From the NCBI RefSeq assembly GCF_042242105.1, contig NC_092032.1:16603915-16667914 (forward strand): a DNA stretch of 64,000 nucleotides. Direction: 5' to 3'. The translations under genes and the position numbers were made by a program. The notes beneath the pieces are model-generated. The model ran no database searches. It was given only the letters and a program-made list of their open reading frames with translations, and had not been told where the DNA came from. The number at the start of each line of letters is the position of its first letter. Position 1 is the stretch's first letter. This stretch comes from Pempheris klunzingeri (Eukaryota > Chordata > Actinopteri > Acropomatiformes > Pempheridae). This document shows positions 38,399 through 50,100 of this stretch, piece after piece.

Positions 38399-41300
38399 TT
38401 ATACATTATTCATGACAATATTTGCCAAAGTGGCCAGTGTACTGCTGGGATCCAGTATTCTAACCAAAGGCACATTTACACCTGTCTCTTGGAAAATTTT
38501 ATTCTGCAGAGTCATGGCCAACATCGAGTCGATGCCCAGTGCACACAAAGGTGAGTTATCATCCAGCTCATCTACGCATATGTTGCTGATGTCACTGACA
38601 ATTGTTCTCACATTTACATGTGTGGAGGACAAATGCTGAACCCTCATATCATTACTTATGTCATCTTTTAGCTCCATTTCGACTAAAGCTGACAGCCGCT
38701 CTTTGAGGGATGCATTTTGTGAAAGTACATGAATGTTAAGGTTTTTGAAGTTGAACTTGCATATGACTTGCTGTGGTCTGTTCATCAGTAGACACATTTT
38801 AAGTGCCTCGTGAACATCACATACATCCATTATCATCATCCCTTTTGCTTCCAAAAACTTTTGGAAATGGCCTTTGTTGAACAAGAGTCCGAGGTTCAGC
38901 GGACCCCAGTTGATGGACTGTCCAACAAGTCCAAGGTTTCTCCGATAATGACAGAACGTGTCGAGGAAGGAATTGGCTGCTGCGTAGTTACTTTGTGAGG
39001 GATTGCCAATGAATGACGAGATGGAGGAGTAGCACACAAAGAAATCCAGCTTCTTGTGGAGTGTTGCATAGTGAAGGTTTAGAGCCCCATTTACTTTGGG
39101 CTGCAGCACCTTCCGGAGGAGGGACTGATCAAGGGTTTCAATCAATGCATCATGTAATACTGCGGCACTGTGAAACACTCCTTTGATTGGACAAGAGGAG
39201 AATCTCTGTTCAATTTTTGAGATTGCACCCACTACCTGCATCGACATAGAAACATCACACACGACATTCATGATCGTAACGTTGTATCTTCTCTGTAGGA
39301 GTTCCATTTCCAACTGCATTTCATCAGTCAGAGTTCTTCTAGAGAGTGTTGCGATACAACCACCACCATTATGGGCAATGAATTTTACCGTCTCAAGTCC
39401 CAAACCAGAGAGCCCTCCAGTTACAATATAAACACAGTGTTGTTTAAAGAGTTGTCCAGGACTCATAAGCAACGGGATATCAGACACTGGACAATCGCAT
39501 TCTCTGTGATCCAGAACAACTTGCTGCACTGTCTTTGTTGTGAAGTAGGACTCAGCATCTGCATTGGTCTGAAGCTCTTTTGTGTTTGATGTTTGAAAAG
39601 TCTCCCTTTTCAAAGGTAGAGAGACTCTCTCAAAGCCCAATGACATTAGCCAATTAGAGATATTTCTGTTTTGTACTTGCAGATTGGCTCTCTGGAGAAC
39701 TTCAGCCACATCAAGTTTATGTACATGCACGTGTTCACTCTTCATTGCAAACATGTTTGCCGAGAGTGAGAATGACAGAGGATTACTACATACAAAAATA
39801 ATGTGTCTATCAGGACCACCAATGTCATACATCCCCTGCCAAGAGTGATCAAATGGGGGCAGAAAAACAAATGCACGAGTCTGATCAAAATGCAGAGATT
39901 CTTCACTGAAATGTGGTAGAGAGGACACATTCCAGCCAGATCTGTTTGCTGTCAGAGCCAAAACTTTCATCAGAGCAGAGGCCGGGCTCAAGGAGACAAT
40001 GACCAGCTTTCTGTGCTGTTGTTTTACCCTAGATAGCATTCTCTGCAGGATCTCCCATGCCAGTATGAAGTAAGACACACATGGGGTCTCTTTCAGAAAC
40101 GGGAGTCTCATTGTGCTGTAACACACACCTTCAGGGATTATAACCTTCGCTGTGGCAGCTACTGGATAACATGAAGCAATATGATCTCCCACTCTTAGAT
40201 CATAAACATCCCTCCCGACAGCTGTTACAGTGCCACTAAAATCTAAAGCAATAAGCTTGTGATTCTGTGACGTACACTTGTTCCAGTACATTGTCTTACC
40301 GGAGTTCAAATGTGAATTGGTGACAGGAAAGTAATCTGATGAATGCACGCACACATTGGTGAGCTGAATCTCAACTGACTTCTCTTGGACAGGATTTGCA
40401 TTTGTGTCAGTGGCGATGGCGGACAAGTGAGCTACTCTGTACGGATCAGATGTTTGTAAAACAAAGTTGCTCAGATGAACTGAATGGAGATCACCTTCAC
40501 ATAAAGCCCTGTCTATCATCGGGGTCCGAGCTATTCTTGTTGTTGATGCTTGCCCATTGCTGATCATGACCTCTTGTTGTTTGCAGATGTTCATTACATG
40601 AACCAGCGTTTGAATGTCTTCACTGGTCACAGATGCGAGGTCAATCAGCTGAAAAGTGAGATCCGCCACCTCTGCTGCACAAGCCCTTGTCATGCCAGAC
40701 AGCACAAAACCAGGACCAACATGGTCCACAATCGTTTCTGTCGATCTATAGGTTATGACGCGGATGATGCAAGATCGTTTGCTCTCTTTTAAGGCTAAAA
40801 CAATTTGGCGAAATAGCTCGCAGCAAGTCACCAAGCAGTCCAGCATCCTCTCGGATGACAAGTGACTGAGGTCCTCTGCACCCCAAATGAAGAGAACATT
40901 TTCCAAATCCACACTGGAGTTAAGTGAGTGCAACACTACATGTCGGACTTCATCTGCCATCCAGTGCTCTCTGCTCTCCACAAATACTGACTCTGGGTGT
41001 GTGTATGGCCTAACTCCTTTAGCAATGCCAAGCTTGTCTTCAAAAACTACTGCTTTTATTTGGCAAATTTGCATGTTTGTCTTGTCAGGAATTGCAATTA
41101 TTTCATTGTGTAAGAAAAATGACTGAAGAGCATTTGAGCAATTGTCCAAAAATGTAATCCTCACTCCCTTAAGTTCCACCAGTACATGGCCGTCTGTGGT
41201 GGAAAAGCTACCACATAGATCGAGGAAGTCTGGAGTCTCTCGAGTGGCTCGTAAGTACATGACCATTTCCTCTTGCAGTGGCCCTGATATTGCCACACTG

Positions 41301-44300
41301 CCGATAGCTGAAGGGAAGCCCTGTTTGGCTGTTAGCCGGCCAACAGCTACCACAGCACTCATTTGTAAGAAGTAGTCCAACAACACGGGGTGAATGTAAT
41401 AGTCATGAAGGTGTTTTAGAAGTTCACATGGGACTTTGATTGCTGTCACTGCTTCCTTGAATTCATCTCCAAAATGCACATCATCAAGCTGTTTGAAGAC
41501 AGTGCCATATTCAAACCCTGCGTGAGAAAGGATGGAATAAATCTCTTTTCTCTTCATGACCAGATTGCACCTTCGGGAGATCATGTCAAGACAAATGGTT
41601 TGTTCTTCTAACAGTGGTTGGCCAACTGTACACCTGTATGTGCCAGAGGTATGTGTTGCGGCAGAAGAATGTACTTTAAATGAAGCCTCATTCTCTGCAT
41701 GGTCTAGTGTCACTTTCAACTGATGACAGTTTGAGGTCAGTGCAAAGACTCTCTCAAATCTCACGCTGAGCTGGAGCACACAAACTGGTTTCTTTGGCCT
41801 TAAACTTGCCATTACTGAGGCATAAGCTAGTTCGACATAGAATGCACCTGGCACAATGGGAATACCATTGCTTTTATGCTCCCAAAGATATGGTGCACTC
41901 TTTAATGAGAGGTTGCACGTGTACTCTTTATCTTGCTTTGTTTGGGATATGAGCATATGGGGAAAGAAAGCAGATGATTGACCTTTTATTGCAGCTTCAA
42001 AATTCAATTCTTTCTTTGTGTTGACAAACTGATAGACTGGAAGAGCTGTGGGCAAAGTCTCATAACCTCTGTGGAATTGATGCCAGTCCACACTGATGCC
42101 CAGTTCAAATAGTTTTGCCACGGTAGATAAGATTGTATCACAATCTCTCTCTGGCTGGACAGAGGAAAGAACTATGGTATCATCTCCCAGAGTCTCTTGT
42201 ATGTTTCTTTGAAGAGCCCTACGAGGTCCAATCTCCACAAAGACCACATTTCTCCTTGATTGCTCATCTTTAATGGCAACACGCAGTGTTTGTTCAAATA
42301 AAACAGGCTCTCGTATGTTCCTTGCCCAGTACCTGCCTGTTCTAAAGTCACCATCTGAACAACTGTCTCCTGTCATTGTTGAGAAGAGTTTGCACTCGTT
42401 GTTGTTGGCATGCAAGTGATCAATATTTTTCTCAATGTCATCTAGTATAGGATCCATCATGTGGCTATGGTATGCTGCTGGTACATCTAACTCATGGAGG
42501 AAGAGATTTTTCTCTGTAAATGCAGTCTTCAGCCTCTGATGGACGATGTCTATAGCACCTGCATCCCCTGACAGAGTGCAGGACTGGGGGCTATTGAACG
42601 CTGCGACACAAATTTTCCCAGAGAAGACTGGCAGGATTTTTAAAACCTTTTCTACTGCCACATTACTAACAAGAAGCATTTTCCCCCCTGTGACCTTGCT
42701 CTGAAGGGCACTGCGGTGGTACAACACCTTCACAGCATCCTCAAGAGACAAGAGACCAGAACAGTGAGCTGCAGCGACCTCACCGACAGAGTGTCCGAGC
42801 ACGGCATCAGGTTTGACACCCCAGTGCTTTAGCAGAGTGACAATGCCAACCTGAATTGCAAAAAGAAGAGGCTGAGCGACATTTGGCTTGCTAAAATCAT
42901 CATTATCGTACTCACCAGCTAGCCACTGAATGATGCCAATGCTGTTATGACTCTGGAAAAGATTCTCAATTTCTCTGACCTTATCTCTGAAAACAGGAAA
43001 CTCCCTCAGGAGCTGCTTGCACATGCTCCTGTAGGCTACCCCGCTTCCACAAAACACAAAGACCACCTTCATTCCAGACCTTATTGACTCAACCGGTGTT
43101 TTCAGTGCAGATGTCAATTGATGTTTTAAATCCATGAGGGAAGATGTTGGGAAGGCCCTCCTATATTTGTGTCTAGAATGACTCCGTCCACATGCTGAAG
43201 TGTATGACAGTGCCTGTAAGTCAACCGTTTCATCACTACAAAGCCTCTGGTGGGTGTCAGTGATGGACAGGATACACGATTCCTCAGAGGCTGCAGATAT
43301 TACAAAGAGTTTTGCACAGCCTTTTAGGATCTGTGTGGGAATGGTGGTCTGTTTGTACCCTCTTACAATCACATGTGCATTTGTGCCTCCAAACCCGAAG
43401 CTGTTGACCCCAGCAACCCTTTCTACTTGCCCATTTGTCTGCCATCTTTCCACTTTAATCGGAACACTTATATGCAGAGTTTTTACATCTACACTGGCAG
43501 TCTCTTCAGAGTAGAAAACTGAGGGAACAATGGTCTCATGCTTCATCATTAAGAGTACCTTAATGAGTCCGGCCACTCCAGCTGCAGATTCTGTATGTCC
43601 GATGTTGCCCTTCACAGAGCCAATCCGCAGTGTCCCTGAACCTGGAGGTTTGGCTTTAGCGATGACGTTTGAGATGCTTCCTGCCTCTATGGGGTCTCCA
43701 ATTGGGGTTCCAGTCCCATGTGCCTCTATGTACTGGACATTTGCAAGGTCAGACTCTGAGTAGATTCTTTCCAGCAGCTCCTGTTGTTGAGTCATTGACG
43801 GTTTGGTGATCGGAGAGACCGAGTGACCATCTTGGTTGACAGCTGTTTTGCTTATGATGCCCCATATTTTGTTGCAGTCTTTTAAAGCCTTTGAATAGAA
43901 AAATCACACCATCAGCAGGAAATTAATTATCAAATTTAATGATGATGTGAAATGACTAAAAAAAATATAAACCCAGTACTTGCTTACGTTTTTCAGTGGC
44001 TTCAGGAGAACCACACCGCAGCCCTCCCCTCTGCCATAACCATCTGCTCTGTTGGAGAAAGGTTTGCTGGTCCCCTCAGGTGAGATCATCTTGGCCTTGC
44101 TGAGAGCAACAAACACTCTTGGCTCCATGATGCAGCTGACACCTCCACACAGAGCCATCTCACAGTCTCCTAATTGAAAAAGAAAGTGACAAGTGAAATA
44201 TGGAACATTTAAATGTGATGATTTGACTGGCTTGCTTTTTAGGCACGTAGTGAAAAGAGAATCGCATACCTTGTTTTATAGCCTGACAGGCTAAATGCAG

Positions 44301-45689
44301 AGCCACCAAAGATGAAGAACAGGCACTATCAATGGCAAAAGAAGGGCCTGTGAGGTTAAAGGTGAAAGAAATTCTATTGGCAGCCACACTCATTGCTGTC
44401 CCAGTGCTGTTGTAGTGGGTTGTTGTAGAAGAACTGTTACTTTGGAGCATCTCATAATCCCTGTTCATTAGACCTGCAACACCATTACAAAAACAGACCA
44501 TGTTACAATTTATGCATCATCAATTTGTGCTTTTTTATTTAAAGTGCATCATAGAGCTTTTGTAGGCACCTATGTAGACTCCAGTTCTGCTTCCACTGAT
44601 GCTCTCCATGGCCATTCCCGCATCCTCTAATGCCCTGTATGTACACTGCAGAAGGAGTTTCTGCTGAGGGTCCATAAAATCAGCCTCTGCTTCAGTAATG
44701 CCAAAAAACTTGTGATCAAACTCATTAAACCTGAAATATAAAAACAGCAGATCCGTCATAATTCAAACATCTCTCAGCAGAAGGATTTCTCAATCACAGT
44801 CTCTCATCCTCAGCCCCCTGCATTGCTCTGTCCCCGTCTCCAGCCCCGCTTCTCCCAGGCCATGTACTTTTCCTCCAACTTGCCATCCTCAAGCTGTCCA
44901 CCAGATGCCCTCGGACTTTCCCTCCTTTCCCCATCAGCTAACTGCCGTCCACACACCAGATCCCACTTCCCTCATCTGCTCTTAAGTTGAATGGGCTTCC
45001 TCATCCGCCGCCTCACCTGCATCTCATTCCCTCATCACCTACTCACTATATATACCAGCCCAGATCCATTGCTCCTTGTCAGACTTCTGTTAATGTGTCT
45101 TGTGCCTTTTTGTTGCTGTTGTCTTCATTTTGAAACCTGTTACCTGCCTGTCTGAACCTCTGCATGATCCTCTCTTTTGATTAATTTAACTATTTGGACT
45201 GACTTCCCAGTTTTGACCATTGTCTGTCTCATCACTCCTCCAGCCTTTGTACTGTACATCTGTACTGTGCATCACTGAACTGTCCTCAGCTGTCCGTTTG
45301 TATCATAACCCTGTTACCCTTCACAGTCACCATGACAGAAATGCTTGGTCTTAATCTAAACAGATAATGCTTACCCTTCAATAAGAGCTGCTTTGGTTGT
45401 CTGTGTCTTTCCAGGTTTGCTATCATGAGCATCAAACCAACATGTGGTGTCAAACCTCTCTGCTGGAATATCCACAACACAGTTCTTTCCATCCAACAGA
45501 ACCCTCCAGAAATTGTCCAACCCTTCCCCTAAAATAAAATGGACCACAATGCTTGTGATTTGCCTTGAGACAACTGGAAAAAATTAACTCAAATTCTAAA
45601 TGCTTGCAACAGCTTCTTAATTTAATCATACCTCCAGGGAAATTGCATCCAATCCCGATGACGGCTATGTCATCCTCTGTGTCCTCCAT
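38399..45689 (-). CDS. pks: Animal type I polyketide synthase, copy B, 6 exons, 2082 aa
   Basis: Paralogue of the plus-strand PKS with the same exon plan and phases. Exons (read on minus): 45689-45632, 45528-45375, 44730-44570, 44473-44270, 44169-43988, 43888-38399. Four of the first five exons have exactly the same length as in copy A; exon 4 is one codon shorter. Catalytic residues seen: KS Cys176 (DSACSSS), His310, His351; AT Ser620 in GHSVG; DH His924 and Asp1091; KR GGLSGLG with Ser1875 and Tyr1888; ACP Ser2041 in GIDSM. The ER-like region again lacks a glycine-rich NADPH motif (it reads [11 protein letters not shown] there), and there is no methyltransferase or release domain. The main difference near the active site is a Ser/Thr-rich KS loop (about residues 136-148). 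Intact residues and an open 5.5-kb frame argue for a working enzyme, not a pseudogene. Confidence 0.95.
44781..45330. repeat. Possible retroelement-derived insertion in intron 2 of PKS copy B
   Basis: Intron 2 has a pyrimidine-rich block unlike the rest of the gene. On the plus strand it contains a TATA-like ACTATATATACCAG at about 45045-45058 and ends in TGACTTCCCAGTTTTGACC (about 45199-45217). These features resemble repeats I recall from fish genomes (LTR-like or non-autonomous), but I see no clear terminal repeats or coding remnant. Confidence 0.35.
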
Positions 45690-45805
45690 TGTCCCTGTGA
45701 CGTTGCTTTTATTTTAATAGCCAAAACAAAACTTCAAGCTTCTCCATAGTGAAGCTAAATGTCCGGCTGTGGTTGCTGTAACTAGTGCTGCTCTACCTCC
45801 TGCCC

Positions 45806-45813
45806 TTTATAAA
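45806..45813 (-). promoter_or_regulatory. TATA box of PKS copy B
   Basis: TTTATAAA, followed on the minus strand by GGGCAGG, lies 117 bp before the ATG at 45689. That places a start site about 30 bp further on and a 5' UTR of about 85-90 nt. A TATA promoter fits a tissue-restricted gene. Copy A has no matching TATA at this distance and seems to use an upstream noncoding exon. Confidence 0.6.
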
Positions 45814-46943
45814 CATTGTGCCAGGAGCCAATGAAAAATGGACAAGAGGACACAACAATGCCCTGGATTGATGCATGTTAGCTGGCTTCATCTGGAACTA
45901 AACACACTAATTACTAGTTAAGATAATTTAAAGGCTGCAGCCTAAGCTTTTGTTCTCTTCTGCAGATTCACAGTGTATCCTGAGAACCTGCTTAAGACCA
46001 GCAGATTTCTAGGTCCTCTGACCTGTGGCCTCATCTCGAAAAGGAAGAAGTTAATGTTTTACCTTGTGGATGTTTATGGACATGGCATCATTGAGGTGAA
46101 GTTAGCAGCTAGCTGCCGAACACAGCAGAGCATCTGTGTTGATGTTAAGATATTAACAGCTATTTCACTCAGGAGTTGGCAGAGACCAAAAGAGAAGTGA
46201 ACATTCAACTCACATTCATCAGGTAGCCAAACACACAAGACAAAATGAATGCTAATGTTAGTTTGCTGAATATGTAAATAAGGAATCATTTAGCTCTACA
46301 TGGTGATCATATGCCAATGTTCTGCTACAGACTACAGCTTGTTGAGCTGCCCAGATTGATTTGAGTCATGTATTGACACATTCATGAGTAAGAGAAGCAT
46401 TTATTTGAGCTTCAAGAAGGCCTTTGTCTAAAGGAACAAACATAAGCACAAAGCCAAACACACTTTATGTCTATATACATTTCCCCTCAGTTATCGGTTA
46501 CAGTTGAGCTTAGAATAGGGCATGAGGGCCTATCACTAATTAGAAAGAAAGACGGCACGCTTTTGGGCACTTAAATAAATAACACACAGAATATTTAACA
46601 TATGGTAGGTGCAAGTGAAAGACATCATTTAGAGAAAAAACCTCTAGTATGAACAGCGACATTCCTGCTACAATGGTTTCAGTCTGGATTGAGGTACTTT
46701 AAGGTCCTATGGTGTTCACCAGTCTGTACAAATTTAAAATGAGACATGGATGAAATTACCTCACCTTAAATAACCATAATCTTTGTTAAATTAACTTGCC
46801 CTATGACCTTATGACCAAACATGACTTTGATGTGTGAAACTTCTACAGAAGTCATTTGTATTGAGAGCAGAGGACAACGAGTCCCTGACGAAACCTCAAA
46901 CATCTTTGTGAACTGTAGCAGACAAACTTGTGGAGAGCAAAGA

Positions 46944-46949
46944 TTTATT
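46944..46949 (-). terminator. Candidate poly(A) signal of yme1l1
   Basis: AATAAA on the minus strand 213 bp after the stop codon. A second one lies at 46400-46405 and could give a longer 3' UTR. Confidence 0.55.
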
Positions 46950-47161
46950 TTCATCCAATTAAACTGTGATGGGCTTCAAAAATTTGAAATGAAAATGATT
47001 ATAAAAATGTCAAAAGGGGTGAAACTTAATAATTTCAGTGTCATCTTCGCGTTGATAATACGAGGGATACATCAAATGAAATACAAGGCCTCCAAAAGGC
47101 CTGTGCACAATTGCACAGCTTTCTATGTACATGATACAAGAGTTTAAAATATCTGAGGTAT

Positions 47162-50100
47162 CTAGTGGTCCAGTGATTTTCCCTCCAGCACCATCTTGAT
47201 CTCTTTAGCATCCAGAGTTTCATATCTTAGCAGGGCATCAGCCAGCGTCTTGTGCTCCTTGTCGTAAGTCTTCAGGATGCTTTTAGCACGTTCATATGAG
47301 TCCTGGGTGGAAGAGAAAGGTTGGTCAGTTAGATATCGAGGAAGAAAGAGGTGTTATAAATTATCTCTATTGATAGATCTGTAAATTAAACACAGCCAAT
47401 AGAGAGCGTTGTAGGAGAGCTCACCTTAAGTAAGGCCCTGACTTCCTGTTCAATGGCAGCTTGTGTCTCGGGGCTCTGCTTGGTTACATCACCGTAGGTC
47501 ATGACACCAAGCTGAAACATAACACAAATTACACCCTTAGGTTGAATAAACAATAGATCTTCTCATGCATTAGTAGTTAAAGAATCATTCTGAACTGTGA
47601 GAGTCCAGGGTGAGACAGATTTTCATTGTCTTAGGTGTAATTATATGTTACAGTAAAGTTAGAGATCAGCAGGTTCTCATTCCAACTTCACAATAAATCA
47701 GTGTCACAGTCTGTAACTGGAGACACACTGAAATGAGCTACTGTCATGTCAAGTAGTTCATGATTAGATAACAGGTGTGCATGACATAGAAGGAAGTACA
47801 ATAAATAATGTGCGTGTTTAAAACAATAAAAACATCCACATGCACATTTACACTTGACTTTGTGCAAACACTTTGGTGTATATACTGTAAATAAAGGTCC
47901 AGCCCCGCAGCTGTGTGTACAGTAACAGCACTGTTTCATTCAACTGTTGTCTATGTTAGTGGAAAGGATCAAAATGTCCACACATCAACCACATAACTTT
48001 GAATTTCTATTCACCTTGGCACTCATGCCGAACCTGGTCACCATCATTTTTGCTATTTTGGTGGCCCCATCGAAGTCGCTGGATGCTCCTAAAATGGCAC
48101 AACAACAGGAAAACATTGACATTAAGATTAACATTATCAGGTACTTAAATATTTCACTGTTTGTCTGGTGGTTCTTAAGTCATCACAACTGAAAACACTT
48201 CATCCAGATGATCAGTACATACTTTTTATCAGTACTTTTCAAAATTATGTTTTTGTAATAAATCCACCGCTCTGAATTTTTTTTAAATATTCCAATTATA
48301 CAATACGGGAGGAGTATTTTATCTTTAACTGTGTTTCTGGTTCAGAAATGACACCAAAGAGTCAAATAAATCGAGTTCTGTTATCCCCGCACCGGTGGTG
48401 ATGTAGTCGTCTCCAAAGATGAGCTCCTCTGCTACGCGACCGCCCATACTGACGTCCATCTGAGCCAGCAGCTGGGCTCTCGTCTCACTCCAACGATCGT
48501 TCTCCGGGAGCATGGACACCTTGAGGACAGGAACAGTACTGATTAGCTTTGGTTTTAACATAAAGTGACACAAATGGTATTTGAGTGTGAGGTATATTGT
48601 GGGGCCAGAAGAAGAACTCACATGGCCGAGAGTCGGGCCTCTAGGCATGATCGTGGCCTTATTGATGGGCATTGCATCTTTGGTGAAATAGGCAACAATG
48701 GCATGGCCGGACTCGTGGTAGGCTGTGATGGTCTTATTGTTCTTGTCGATTTCAACACTCCTCCTCTCAGGGCCTGGTATAGAAAACAAAAAAGGATTTT
48801 AAGTGATTAAAACAAAAGCTCTCCTTCACGTTATCTCTCTGAGACAGTCTTCCCGTCTCATAAATACAGAGTGTCCAAGTAAGCGGTCTCATGTGATGTT
48901 GATGTGAGGGGTGCGGAGCAGATCTAAACACTGAGTGTGCTCACCCATGAGGATCTTGTCCTTAGCGAACTCTAGGTCCTTCATTGTTACCATCTCTTTC
49001 TCGTCCACGGCTGCCTTCAGGGCTGCCTGGTTGACCAGGTTCTCCAGCTCTGCCCCAGAAAAGCCCACTGTGCCCCGAGCAATTATCTCAGCCTCCACAG
49101 CTGTAAAAGAACAAAAAACAATAGAAGATGCCTTCTTTAGAAAGGTGATCAGTGTTGGGGGGGGGCAGAAAATAGTGTCCTTCACAGAGATAGCAATGGT
49201 ATTTTTAAGACAGTTACAACTGATACATTTCCAAAAACTTTTTTTCAAGATACTAACAAATAAGAGTGAAGTAAGAAATACAACCTGAAAGATTTGCTTT
49301 GTGACATTAAAAATCATATTTATATCTTAATATTGTTGAATGTTTTACACTGAGACCTACCGGGGTCCACTTTGATCTTGGCGAGGTACCAGTTGAGAAT
49401 TTCAGTGCGTCCTTTCACGTCAGGGCGGGGGACTGTCACCTGCATGTCAAACCTTCCTGGCCTTACCAGAGCACTGAAAGGTAGTTGCAAAGTAGCAACA
49501 AATTAGATTTCTTTAAAAACCAACTGCCTTGTGAAACTATGCTCGCAGTGTCCTGTAATACTGTGAATAATGAAATGAAGATGCAAGGTTTGTGAGAAGA
49601 AGAGAACATGTGAGAATTTTAGTTTTGAGGACTGTGACATGTTTTTTCCCCTTTTACTCAAGTTTAATTCACAGTCATTGCACAGATGGAAAATTAACAC
49701 TAGGAGCAATTCTCAAAACATTTTAATTAACTTCCCATAAAAATGTAAAGCAGTAAGACTTAAATTTGTTGTCTTGGTGTAGTTGGTATAAAACCAGGTC
49801 AGTGGTTTTAATTTATATCAATTTTATATAATTAATGTATATTTTAGCGTGTGTTTTATTTGTGTACATGACGTGGTTCCACTCAGACAGAGTTATAGCG
49901 AAAATAGGCCAAAGCAACAACGATTAAACAGCTCGAGGCATCTTACAGACAACAAAGGTTACAGAGTGGGAGGTAAAACACTGGAACACTTTTGTATACA
50001 TGAACTGCATCTACTTAATGTGTGGACTGGCCTTATTTGAAGCAATAGGATATTTTAATTAAAGCAAATTAAAGTCTAGGCAGAAAGAAATATAGAATGT

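Larger units (their letters stand above)
45690..47161. other. Spacer between PKS copy B promoter and yme1l1 3' end
   Basis: Contains the PKS copy B 5' UTR and promoter at its left edge and the yme1l1 3' UTR at its right edge. The small frames inside show no recognisable motif. Confidence 0.55.

Noticed and set aside
48382-48393. Alternative end of the yme1l1 exon at the ...GTGCGGGG stretch
   Set aside because: No GT donor there. Ending at 48393 with donor GTGCGG restores the conserved TTGASSDFD reading across the junction.
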